Positions 1-5,467 of a DNA stretch of 10,356 nucleotides are shown here, one piece after another. Source of the DNA: Clostridia bacterium (GTDB lineage: Bacteria > Bacillota > Clostridia > Christensenellales > CALWSW01); NCBI GenBank assembly GCA_019421925.1, contig JAHZEH010000048.1:297-10652 (forward strand), read 5' to 3'. Under the pieces are notes generated by a model. That model was not told the DNA's origin. It made no database searches and saw only the letters and a program-made list of their open reading frames with translations. A program made the translations under genes and the position numbers. Within the stretch, counting starts at the first letter, position 1. Every line of letters starts with the position of its first letter.

Positions 1-82
1 GAGTGATGTCAATAAACTTATTAGATAAAATGACAGTTATTAAGATATCGCCGCAAGAGAAAACACTTTTTTGAACAAGAAA

Positions 83-111
83 ATCATATCACTTTTAATT
101 TTGAGTGTCAA
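83..111 (-). promoter_or_regulatory. Strong sigma-A-type promoter reading leftward out of the window
   Basis: On the minus strand TTGACA (106-111) is followed after exactly 17 bp by TATGAT (83-88). The expected transcription start is near position 76. No gene start is visible in the remaining 75 bases, so the transcript must serve a gene beyond the left edge. The exact -35 box and 17-bp spacer match those of the kinase and SDR promoters in this window, which suggests the locus continues leftward. No operator-like dyad was seen between the boxes. Confidence 0.7.
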
Positions 112-178
112 CCAGAACCTTGTAAAGATAAGACATAAACGTACTTCCATACAGCGGGCGAAAGGGGGCAGCGCTCAT

Positions 179-218
179 AAAAACGCCCTGTGTGTCACTT
201 CTCACACAGGGCGTTTTT
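179..218 (-). terminator. Rho-independent terminator (bidirectional)
   Basis: A perfect 16-bp inverted repeat (179-194 with 203-218, sequence AAAAACGCCCTGTGTG and its complement) surrounds an 8-nt loop. It has A/T runs on both sides, so it can terminate in either direction. It closes the candidate small RNA and would catch any read-through from the first kinase gene. Confidence 0.9.
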
Positions 219-329
219 AAAATTGCAGAGCACCTCCGGAAATGTCTCCCAGCGGAAAACCGCTCATCCCCGCATGCCCTTGTTGTATGTACCCGTCCCG
301 GGCCATCTTCATACAACACTTTTTTGTAT
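179..329 (-). ncRNA. Candidate small structured RNA with own promoter and terminator
   Basis: A transcript of about 150 nt is predicted on the minus strand from the promoter at 336-364 to the U-run of the hairpin at 179-218. No convincing ORF with a ribosome binding site lies inside; an open frame crossing it runs through the terminator. The body shows two foldable domains. The first is a 9-bp stem (281-289 with 310-318) enclosing a smaller CCCG/CGGG hairpin. The second is a rod with an AGCGG-UUUU-CCGCU tip, a GGGGAUG/CAUUUCC stem containing two G-U pairs, and an outer AGGGCAU/GUGCUCU stem. I do not recognise the consensus of 6S, SRP, tmRNA, RNase P, T-box or common riboswitches. It could instead be a leader with an attenuator for the next gene leftward, but another promoter (83-111) lies in between. 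Confidence 0.5.
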
Positions 330-335
330 GTTTTA

Positions 336-364
336 ATCATACCACGGATTTTTTTTATCGTCAA
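336..364 (-). promoter_or_regulatory. Promoter of the candidate small RNA
   Basis: On the minus strand TTGACG (359-364) and TATGAT (336-341) are separated by 17 bp, giving a start near 329. It lies just downstream of the first kinase gene, after a 10-bp hairpin, and 118 bp upstream of a strong terminator. Confidence 0.65.
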
Positions 365-383
365 CAGTAAACATGTTAGGATA

Positions 384-409
384 TGTGGAGGTTTCTTCCA
401 ACCTCCACA
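384..409 (-). terminator. Hairpin after the first kinase gene, without a U-run
   Basis: Inverted repeat TGTGGAGGTT / AACCTCCACA (384-393 with 400-409), 10 bp with a 6-nt loop, 14 bp beyond the kinase stop codon. On the minus strand it is followed by TATCC rather than a run of T, so it is either a weak terminator or a 3'-end stabilising hairpin. Confidence 0.45.
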
Positions 410-422
410 CATGGATTATAAT

Positions 423-1946
423 CTACTGGCCCAGCTTATAGTCCCAATACGGCGTCATAACGCGAATGAGCAGCTCCCACTCCTCATAGCGCTCCTGAAG
501 GATCCTGGCATTCTCCGCGTTCGGGAAGAACCGGGGGCGCAGGCGCACGCATTTTTCAATAGCGTCGTCCCAGTCCCGATAGAGCCCGGCTCCAATTCCT
601 GCGCTCATGGCCACGCCCAAAGCGCCCACCTCGTCGCAGTCCACGCAGTCCACAGGCAGATTCAAGGAGTCGGCAAAGAGCTGGGCCCATTCGTCACTGC
701 GGGCGATACCACCCGTCAGACGGACCAATTTGGGCGTTATTCCCGCATTCATCAGCTCGCTGTAGTGGTGCTTATGGATAAAGGTCACTCCCTCTGCCAG
801 GGCATAGGCGATCTCAGCGTAGGTGGTGGCGGTGCTCAGGTTGAAGAAATTGGCTTTGGCCCTGGTATGTACCGAGGGCTGCCCCACAAAGGGGTGATAC
901 ATAACGGGGGTGCTGCCCGGCCTGACGGAGCCGATCAGCTCATTGAGGGCCTCAAAGCGGGAAATTCCCCGCTTCTCCGCCTCAATTCGGGCGGTGCCGC
1001 CCAGGGCATCGGCAAACCACTCATAGTTGGAGGCGGAGGCCCCGGAGTTAGCGGAGATGAGATATTTGCCCTTGTAGAGATAAGGGGCGTTATACACGCC
1101 AGGGGCAACAACCATATGATCCAAAGCGGTCTCATTGATGGACCACGTACCGGCCACGGAGGTGAAAACCCCCTCCTCCAGCGCGCCCGCGCCCACATGG
1201 GCCGCCATAATATCCCACATACCCGCTGAGACCGCCGCACCCACCGGCAGGCCGGTTTTTTCCGCCGCTTCAGCCGTCACGTAGCCAATGGCCACGGAGG
1301 CGTCCTCGGAGAGCTTGGGCATTTTATCCAGCATCTCCGGAACCCCATAGAGCTCCATGAGCTCGGCAGAGTAGTCCATGGTCTCAAGATCAAGCAGCGC
1401 AGAGCCGCCATAGAGGTTCAGATCTCCCGAAGCCACGCCGGTGAGATAGAATGCCAGCACGTCCTTGAATAGCATAACATAGGCAATTTTTCCATACGCC
1501 TCGGGTTCGTTGTCCTTGATCCAGCGCAGCAGCGGGCCGGGCTGGCCAGAATACAAGCTGCCCTTGGTGATCTCGTCAATTCGGGCCAGCTTCCCCTCTT
1601 TTTTGTAGCGGGCGACGACGCCATCGGCCCGGTAATCCGTGGAAAATGCACCTGGGATGGGGGCTTTGCCGTCCTTGTCCAATACGGTACAGCCGTTGCC
1701 AAAGGAGGTGATGCCGATTCCGGCGATGTCCCCGCTGTCAATCCCGGCCTTTTCAATGACCGATTTGATGCAGGAGGCCGCACTGTTCCACTGGTCCTCC
1801 ACATCGAACTCCTCAAATTCCGGTCCCCGCCGGGGGAAGCCCTTGGAGCTCTTGGAGGCGGTCGTAATCACATTCCCCGTCTGATCAAAGATTACCGCTT
1901 TGATAGAGGTGCAGCCGCAGTCAATGCCAATGAGATACTTGGTCAT
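423..1946 (-). CDS. FGGY-family carbohydrate kinase, L-xylulose kinase-like (copy 1)
   Basis: ATP-dependent sugar kinase of the FGGY family, predicted cytoplasmic, phosphorylating a ketose or related polyol. The 507 residues are full length for the family. The N-terminal phosphate-binding motif GIDCGCTSIKAVIFD is at residues 7-21, STDYRAD at 102-108, the likely catalytic Asp245 in AGMWDIM, and the C-terminal ATPase signature LTGGIARSDEWAQLFAD at 410-426. YSGQPGPLLRWIKDNEPEAY (132-151) and the GVTFIHKHH stretch resemble E. coli LyxK (YiaP), which phosphorylates L-xylulose, rather than XylB or GlpK; the true substrate is unknown. The start is fixed by AGGAGG 9 nt upstream. It aligns without gaps to the kinase at 2546-4069, with 24 differences in the last 160 residues by eye. 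It has its own promoter (2045-2073), so the copies may be expressed under different conditions. Confidence 0.93.
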   Translation of the reverse strand: MTKYLIGIDCGCTSIKAVIFDQTGNVITTASKSSKGFPRRGPEFEEFDVEDQWNSAASCIKSVIEKAGIDSGDIAGIGITSFGNGCTVLDKDGKAPIPGAFSTDYRADGVVARYKKEGKLARIDEITKGSLYSGQPGPLLRWIKDNEPEAYGKIAYVMLFKDVLAFYLTGVASGDLNLYGGSALLDLETMDYSAELMELYGVPEMLDKMPKLSEDASVAIGYVTAEAAEKTGLPVGAAVSAGMWDIMAAHVGAGALEEGVFTSVAGTWSINETALDHMVVAPGVYNAPYLYKGKYLISANSGASASNYEWFADALGGTARIEAEKRGISRFEALNELIGSVRPGSTPVMYHPFVGQPSVHTRAKANFFNLSTATTYAEIAYALAEGVTFIHKHHYSELMNAGITPKLVRLTGGIARSDEWAQLFADSLNLPVDCVDCDEVGALGVAMSAGIGAGLYRDWDDAIEKCVRLRPRFFPNAENARILQERYEEWELLIRVMTPYWDYKLGQ

Positions 1947-1968
1947 AGATGATGTCCTCCTGTTTTCC

Positions 1969-2046
1969 TTTGGTGGTGCATGGCCATACAGTAGTTTTTT
2001 AACGTTCAGCTTTGAACGATGTTAAATTTACTACTTCACCACCAAA
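1969..2046. repeat. Nested inverted repeats in the leader/operator region of kinase copy 1
   Basis: Four arms nest around roughly one centre: TTTGGTGGTG at 1969-1978 with its complement at 2037-2046 (10 bp perfect); AGTAGT at 1990-1995 with ACTACT at 2030-2035; TTTAA at 1998-2002 with TTAAA at 2022-2026; and CGTTCA at 2003-2008 with TGAACG at 2013-2018 around a 4-nt loop. The outer right arm overlaps the -10 box and most of it lies upstream of the expected transcription start, so the outermost pair would act in DNA. The inner three could also fold in the mRNA leader, ahead of the ribosome binding site. Confidence 0.6.
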
Positions 2047-2073
2047 TATACCGTGACTTTTGATTCCTGTCAA
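2045..2073 (-). promoter_or_regulatory. Promoter of kinase copy 1
   Basis: On the minus strand TTGACA (2068-2073), 17-bp spacer, TATATT (2045-2050); expected start near 2038, giving a leader of about 90 nt. The GACGT half-site seen in the other two operon promoters is absent here, whereas a different dyad (CGTTCA-N4-TGAACG, 2003-2018) lies about 20-35 nt into the transcript. This copy is therefore probably controlled by a different factor. Confidence 0.8.
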
Positions 2074-2389
2074 TATATCCGTATTATTTTTTCAAAACCC
2101 CGATATTTATACCCATATTTAGAATACTTATTGAACCATCCCAAGTGAATCGTTAAACACGGTTTTCACAGCTTGCTGCCCGTCGCTTTTTTTCGGCGCC
2201 TTGGCGCCAGTCCTCTATACGCTCTGCCCCGCCCAGTTTGCGGCAGGCCGCGGCCCAGCGCCGGCCTCAAAGTATTTTCTGATTGCAGCACATTCAAGGA
2301 CGCAGATTTGCCCCGCAATATACAAAGAGGTCAAAACCGGCCCTCTGTGGATGCCTGCCTTTATCCGCTCCAGATCACAGCGCCCAATC

Positions 2390-2419
2390 AAAACCACCGG
2401 CACAGCCGGTGGTTTTTGT
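2390..2419 (+). terminator. Plus-strand Rho-independent terminator with no visible gene
   Basis: Hairpin AAAACCACCGGC-ACA-GCCGGTGGTTTT (2390-2401 with 2405-2416) followed by T-rich sequence on the plus strand. The minus-strand side has no U-run. All annotated genes around it are on the minus strand, so it must end an unrecognised rightward transcript or be a relic. Confidence 0.65.
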
Positions 2420-2428
2420 TGTATAATA

Positions 2429-2466
2429 AAAAAGCCCTGGACGTCACTTCCCGTCCAGGGCTTTGT
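2429..2466 (-). terminator. Terminator of kinase copy 2
   Basis: Perfect 13-bp stem AAAGCCCTGGACG / CGTCCAGGGCTTT (2430-2442 with 2452-2464). On the minus strand it is followed by a run of six T, about 80 bp beyond the kinase stop codon. Confidence 0.85.
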
Positions 2467-2545
2467 GTGGTTCCGAAGCTTGTTACACTGTCTCCCCACA
2501 GCTCGCGCTGTGCAGCCTAACTCGCTTTTTGTTCATGGGGCTGAA

Positions 2546-4069
2546 TTACTTGCTGGCCTTGTAATCCCAGTAGGGGGTCATGATCTTGATGAGGTACTTC
2601 CACTCCTCATAGCGCTCCTGGAGAACCGCAGCGGTCTCCGCATTCGGGAAGAAGCGGGGGCGCAGACGGACGCACTTCTCGATGGCATCGTCGTAGTCCT
2701 TGTACAGACCGGCGCCGATACCAGCGCACATGGCCAGACCGAGGGCGCCGACTTCGTCGCAGTCCACGCAGTCCACGGGCAGGTTGAGGGAGTCGGCGAA
2801 GAGCTGAGCCCATTCGTCGGAGCGGGCGATACCGCCGGTGAGGCGCACGAGCTTGGGCTCGAGGCCGGCATTGATGAGCTCTTCGAAGTGGTACTTATGG
2901 ATGAAGGTGACGCCTTCAGCCAGAGCATAGGCGATTTCGGCGTAGGAAGTCGCGGTGCTGAGGTTGAAGAAGTTGCCCTTGGCCTTGCCGTGCACGGAGG
3001 GCTGGCCTACAAAGGGATGATACATAACGGGGGTGCTGCCGGGCTTGATGGAGCCGATGAGCTCGTTGAGAACCTGGAAGCGGGACACGCCGCGCTTCTC
3101 GCCTTCCATCTTGGCGGTGCCGCCGAGTTCGTTGGCGAACCACTCATAGTTGGAGGCGGAGGCGCCGGTGTTAGCGGAGAGCAGGTATTTGCCCCTGTAG
3201 AGGTAAGGCATGTTGAACACGCCGGGCTTCACGATCATATCGTCGTTGCAGGTCTCGTTGATGGACCAGGTGCCGGCGATGGCGGTGAACACGCCCTTCT
3301 CGGTGGCGCCAGCGCCAACCAGGCAGGCCAGGATGTCCATCATGCCGGCGACAACCGCGGTGCCTTCAGCCAGGCCGGTGCGGGCAGCGGCGTCCTTGGT
3401 GACATAGCCGATGGCCTCAGAGGAGTCGTTGGCCAGCTTGGGCAGCTTGTCGAACATCTCAGGGATGCCGTACCAGTCCATAATCTCCTGGGTGTATTCC
3501 ATCTTGTCCAGGTCGACCAGAGCGGAACCGCCGATGCAGTTCAAGTCAGCGGCAGCGACGCCGGTGAGCTTGAAAGCCAGCCAATCTTTGAAGCAGAAGA
3601 TGTGGCCGATCTTGGCATAGGTCTCGGGCTCATGCTCTTTGAGCCAGCGGATGATGGCGCCGGGCTCGCCGGAATAGAGGTTGCCCTTGGTGGCGGCGTT
3701 GATCTTGTCGTAGTTGCCTTCCTTCTTGATCATCTCGATGCAGTCGTCCGCGCGATAGTCCGTGGAGAAGGCGCCGGGGCAGATATATTCGCCGTTCTCG
3801 CCGACGACGGTCATGCCGTTGCCGAAAGAGGTGATACCCAGACCAAGCAGATCTTTGGGATCAATGCCAGCCTTTTCGATGGCGGCCTTGATGCAGTCCG
3901 CGCAGCTCTCCCAGTTGGCGATGGGGTCAAACTCTTCGAATTCCGGCCCGCGGCGGGGGAACTCCTTGGAGCTCTTGGAAGCGGAAGTAACAACGGAGCC
4001 CTTGTCGTCAAAGATAACCGCTTTGATCGACGTGCAGCCAGCGTCAATACCCATCAAATACTTTGCCAT
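2546..4069 (-). CDS. FGGY-family carbohydrate kinase, L-xylulose kinase-like (copy 2)
   Basis: ATP-dependent sugar kinase paralogous to the one at 423-1946; both have 507 residues and align without gaps. Visible motifs: GIDAGCTSIKAVIFD (7-21), STDYRAD (102-108), probable catalytic Asp245 in AGMMDIL, and TGGIARSDEWAQLFAD near 411. The start is set by AAGGAGG 7 nt upstream. By eye its codons look more biased toward G/C-ending ones than those of copy 1, which suggests the higher-expressed copy. Paralogue differences concentrate in the N-terminal two thirds (16 differences in the first 60 residues) while the C-terminal ATPase lobe is better conserved, compatible with altered substrate or regulation rather than altered chemistry. 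It is a one-gene unit downstream of the SDR-dehydrogenase operon, with its own promoter (4309-4337), a leader of about 230 nt and its own terminator. Substrate inferred only at the level of a keto-sugar. Confidence 0.93.
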   Translation of the reverse strand: MAKYLMGIDAGCTSIKAVIFDDKGSVVTSASKSSKEFPRRGPEFEEFDPIANWESCADCIKAAIEKAGIDPKDLLGLGITSFGNGMTVVGENGEYICPGAFSTDYRADDCIEMIKKEGNYDKINAATKGNLYSGEPGAIIRWLKEHEPETYAKIGHIFCFKDWLAFKLTGVAAADLNCIGGSALVDLDKMEYTQEIMDWYGIPEMFDKLPKLANDSSEAIGYVTKDAAARTGLAEGTAVVAGMMDILACLVGAGATEKGVFTAIAGTWSINETCNDDMIVKPGVFNMPYLYRGKYLLSANTGASASNYEWFANELGGTAKMEGEKRGVSRFQVLNELIGSIKPGSTPVMYHPFVGQPSVHGKAKGNFFNLSTATSYAEIAYALAEGVTFIHKYHFEELINAGLEPKLVRLTGGIARSDEWAQLFADSLNLPVDCVDCDEVGALGLAMCAGIGAGLYKDYDDAIEKCVRLRPRFFPNAETAAVLQERYEEWKYLIKIMTPYWDYKASK

Positions 4070-4308
4070 TTGTTTTCCTCCTTGTAGTTGCTCTTTTTTC
4101 TCTCTCTACAAAAACCGTGCGGACCTGCCTGTCAAGCCTGACGGTTGTTGACAATAAATGTGCGTACAAAACAATAGGGGGCGATGCCCTTTTTGCGCGC
4201 TTATCGGATTGACAAATTCGCTTTAATTGAATTTGAAAATGAATACAGAAACGTGGGACGCAAAATTTGCTGTGTGAAGAATGATCAATTCATTGGGTTC
4301 TGACATGT

Positions 4309-4337
4309 AGTATAACGTCGGTTTGTGAGGCTGTCAA
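4309..4337 (-). promoter_or_regulatory. Main promoter of kinase copy 2 with operator half-site
   Basis: On the minus strand TTGACA (4332-4337), 17-bp spacer, TATACT (4309-4314). The last spacer bases and -10 box, CGACGTTATACT, are identical over 12 nt to the SDR operon promoter at 7452-7480, but the matching ACGTC half-site is missing. Expected start near 4302. Confidence 0.85.
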
Positions 4338-4408
4338 GCAAAATATGATTCTGTGTATTTTCCGATTCTCTCCGGTATTACCTCTGTGCGGACACATTCT
4401 AATTTCAT
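4334..4408 (-). CDS. Possible 24-residue peptide upstream of kinase copy 2
   Basis: An ATG at 4408 opens a 24-codon frame beginning MKLECVRTEV and ending in TGA at 4334-4336, inside the -35 box of the main kinase promoter. An AAAGGGA sequence lies about 9 nt upstream as a possible ribosome binding site, and a candidate promoter (4430-4457) precedes it. Codons are AT-rich, unlike the neighbouring genes, and the peptide resembles nothing I know. It could be a leader peptide or simply a chance frame in AT-rich intergenic DNA. Confidence 0.2.
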   Translation of the reverse strand: MKLECVRTEVIPERIGKYTESYFA

Positions 4409-4429
4409 GGTGTGCATCCCTTTGTTCCT

Positions 4430-4457
4430 ATTGTATATCCTGTGAGAAAATTCTCAA
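4430..4457 (-). promoter_or_regulatory. Candidate distal promoter upstream of kinase copy 2
   Basis: On the minus strand TTGAGA (4452-4457), 16-bp spacer, TACAAT (4430-4435). The dyad TGAGAA-AA-TTCTCA (4443-4456) covers the -35 box and could be an operator. The match is weaker than that of the other promoters in the locus. Confidence 0.4.
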
Positions 4458-4505
4458 CATTTTCCGAGCGCTCCCCCTGAAATGAATTTAGCGCCCCCCT
4501 TAAAA

Positions 4506-4542
4506 ACCCTGCGGGGAGGGCAAAACGCCCTCCCCGCAAACT
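4506..4542 (-). terminator. Terminator of the SDR-dehydrogenase operon
   Basis: Perfect 12-bp stem TGCGGGGAGGGC / GCCCTCCCCGCA (4510-4521 with 4527-4538), 5-nt loop, followed on the minus strand by GGGTTTTTAA. It lies about 40 bp after the stop codon of SDR copy 1. Confidence 0.9.
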
Positions 4543-4579
4543 TTCCATTTTTTGTTTCAAATAGTCAAAACACTGTGAT

Positions 4580-5335
4580 TTAATGCATCATCATGCCGGC
4601 GCTGGCATCGATGCAGGAGCCGCACATATAGGAGTTGACAGGAGACACCAGGAAGGCCACCAGCTTGCCCATCTCCTCCGGGGTGCCGATGCGGCCCATG
4701 GGGATCTTCTTGATATAGTGCTCGTTCTGGGCCTCCGTGATATTCTTGCCCACCACGCCCGAGATTCCAGGGGCGATAGAGTTGACCAGAATGCCCTTGG
4801 GGGCCAGCTCATGGGCCATGGAGCGGGAGAATCCCACCACGCCCGCCTTGGAGGCGGCATAATAGCCCCTGGGGGTCGTGGAGCCGCGGAAAGCCGCCTG
4901 AGAGGAGAAGTTGAGAATGCTGCCCGGCATGCCCTTCTCAATCCAGTAGCGGGCGGCGCGCTGGTTGGTCAAAAATACGCCCGTGAGGTTGACGTCCATG
5001 GCCGCATACCATTCCTCCAAAGTGGTGTCGACCATGGGGGTGGAGTGGGCATACATGGCCGCGTAGACCAGGTTGTCGATCCTGCCATAGGTTTTGAGGG
5101 CGAAGTCGAACAGGGCGTCCACTTCCTCCGGTTTTCCGCAGTCGGCCCTGATGATGGCCGCTTCGCCGCCAGCCGCCTCAATTTCCGCTTTGACGGCCTC
5201 CGCCTTGGCGGCGTTGCTGCCGTAGCTGATGACCACCTTGGCGCCCTCCTGGGCGAGACATTTGCTGATGGCGGTGCCCAGGTTGCCCGCTCCGCCGACG
5301 ACGATAGATACTTTGCCTTTAAGTCCGAGATCCAT
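4580..5335 (-). CDS. Short-chain dehydrogenase/reductase (SDR), copy 1
   Basis: NAD(P)-dependent oxidoreductase of the classical SDR family, 251 residues, cytoplasmic, probably interconverting a hydroxyl and a keto group on a sugar, polyol or sugar acid. The nucleotide-binding turn is VGGAGNLG (13-20), with Asn at the second Gly of GxxxGxG. The catalytic set is Asn116 (DVNLTG), Ser144/145, Tyr159 and Lys163 (YAASK). The usual NNAG strand is replaced by YAAM (91-94). PGISG (189-193) follows the central strand, and the C-terminus ends in the M-rich SAGMMMH. I chose the start MDLGLKGK because GGAGG lies about 6 nt upstream and the paralogue at 6570-7334 starts the same way; an in-frame extension to 5437 would translate the intercistronic hairpin. 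It is last in the operon, 132 bp after the dehydrogenase and separated from it by a hairpin (5401-5431). Cofactor preference and substrate unknown. Confidence 0.92.
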   Translation of the reverse strand: MDLGLKGKVSIVVGGAGNLGTAISKCLAQEGAKVVISYGSNAAKAEAVKAEIEAAGGEAAIIRADCGKPEEVDALFDFALKTYGRIDNLVYAAMYAHSTPMVDTTLEEWYAAMDVNLTGVFLTNQRAARYWIEKGMPGSILNFSSQAAFRGSTTPRGYYAASKAGVVGFSRSMAHELAPKGILVNSIAPGISGVVGKNITEAQNEHYIKKIPMGRIGTPEEMGKLVAFLVSPVNSYMCGSCIDASAGMMMH

Positions 5336-5400
5336 AGTTTTCCTCCTTCGCGGCTGACCGCGTCTCTCGTTAATCGCTTGCCAAATACAGCTGCATACAG

Positions 5401-5431
5401 AAAGGGCCACAGAACAAGTCTGTGGCCCTTT
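5401..5431 (-). terminator. Intercistronic hairpin between dehydrogenase and SDR copy 1
   Basis: Perfect 13-bp stem AAAGGGCCACAGA / TCTGTGGCCCTTT with a 5-nt loop. On the minus strand only three T follow, so it is at best a partial terminator. No clear promoter lies between it and SDR copy 1, so it probably tunes the ratio of the two products by partial termination or mRNA stabilisation. Confidence 0.6.
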
Positions 5432-5467
5432 GAGCATTTTTACAGGATCACTCTACGGGCCTGGAAA

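Larger units (their letters stand above)
1947..2545. other. Gene-free region between the two kinase genes
   Basis: This stretch holds the promoter and dyads of kinase copy 1 (1969-2073), an AT-rich part (2080-2160), a GC-rich part with palindromic blocks (two GGCGCC sites near 2193-2207; GGCC-rich around 2240-2270), and two back-to-back terminators (2390-2466). Open frames crossing it continue through both terminators and match nothing I recognise, so I annotate no protein here. Confidence 0.6.
4070..4579. other. Long regulatory interval between SDR copy 1 and kinase copy 2
   Basis: From right to left it contains the terminator of the SDR operon (4506-4542), a candidate distal promoter (4430-4457) with a TGAGAA-AA-TTCTCA dyad on its -35, a 24-codon ORF (4334-4408), the main kinase promoter (4309-4337), and a long leader. 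The leader holds short dyads: AATGA/TCATT (4280-4294), CAAATTC/GAATTTG (4213-4219 with 4229-4235) and GGGC/GCCC near 4180. I recognise no riboswitch consensus in the leader. Confidence 0.6.

Noticed and set aside
95..412. 105-codon minus-strand open frame left of kinase copy 1
   Set aside because: It reads straight through the hairpins and the strong terminator at 179-218, has no good ribosome binding site and matches no family I know.
423..4069. Kinases as LsrK-type autoinducer-2 kinases
   Set aside because: Motifs around 132-151 and 382-395 resemble LyxK more than LsrK, and no lsr transporter, LsrF or LsrG is nearby in the window.
2201..4087. 628-codon open frame on the plus strand opposite kinase copy 2, rich in Gly, Val, His and Asp
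   Set aside because: It is the antisense of a codon-biased gene, where stop codons are suppressed. It runs through two terminators and has no ribosome binding site or recognisable domain. The similar frame at 192-1229 is rejected for the same reason.
4109..4136. A third kinase copy 2 promoter, TTGACA (4131-4136) with TTTGTA 17 bp on
   Set aside because: The -10 match is poor and it lies in the middle of the leader; evidence is too weak to annotate.
5336..5437. Longer N-terminus for SDR copy 1
   Set aside because: It would translate the intercistronic hairpin; the MDLGLK start has a strong Shine-Dalgarno and matches the paralogue.
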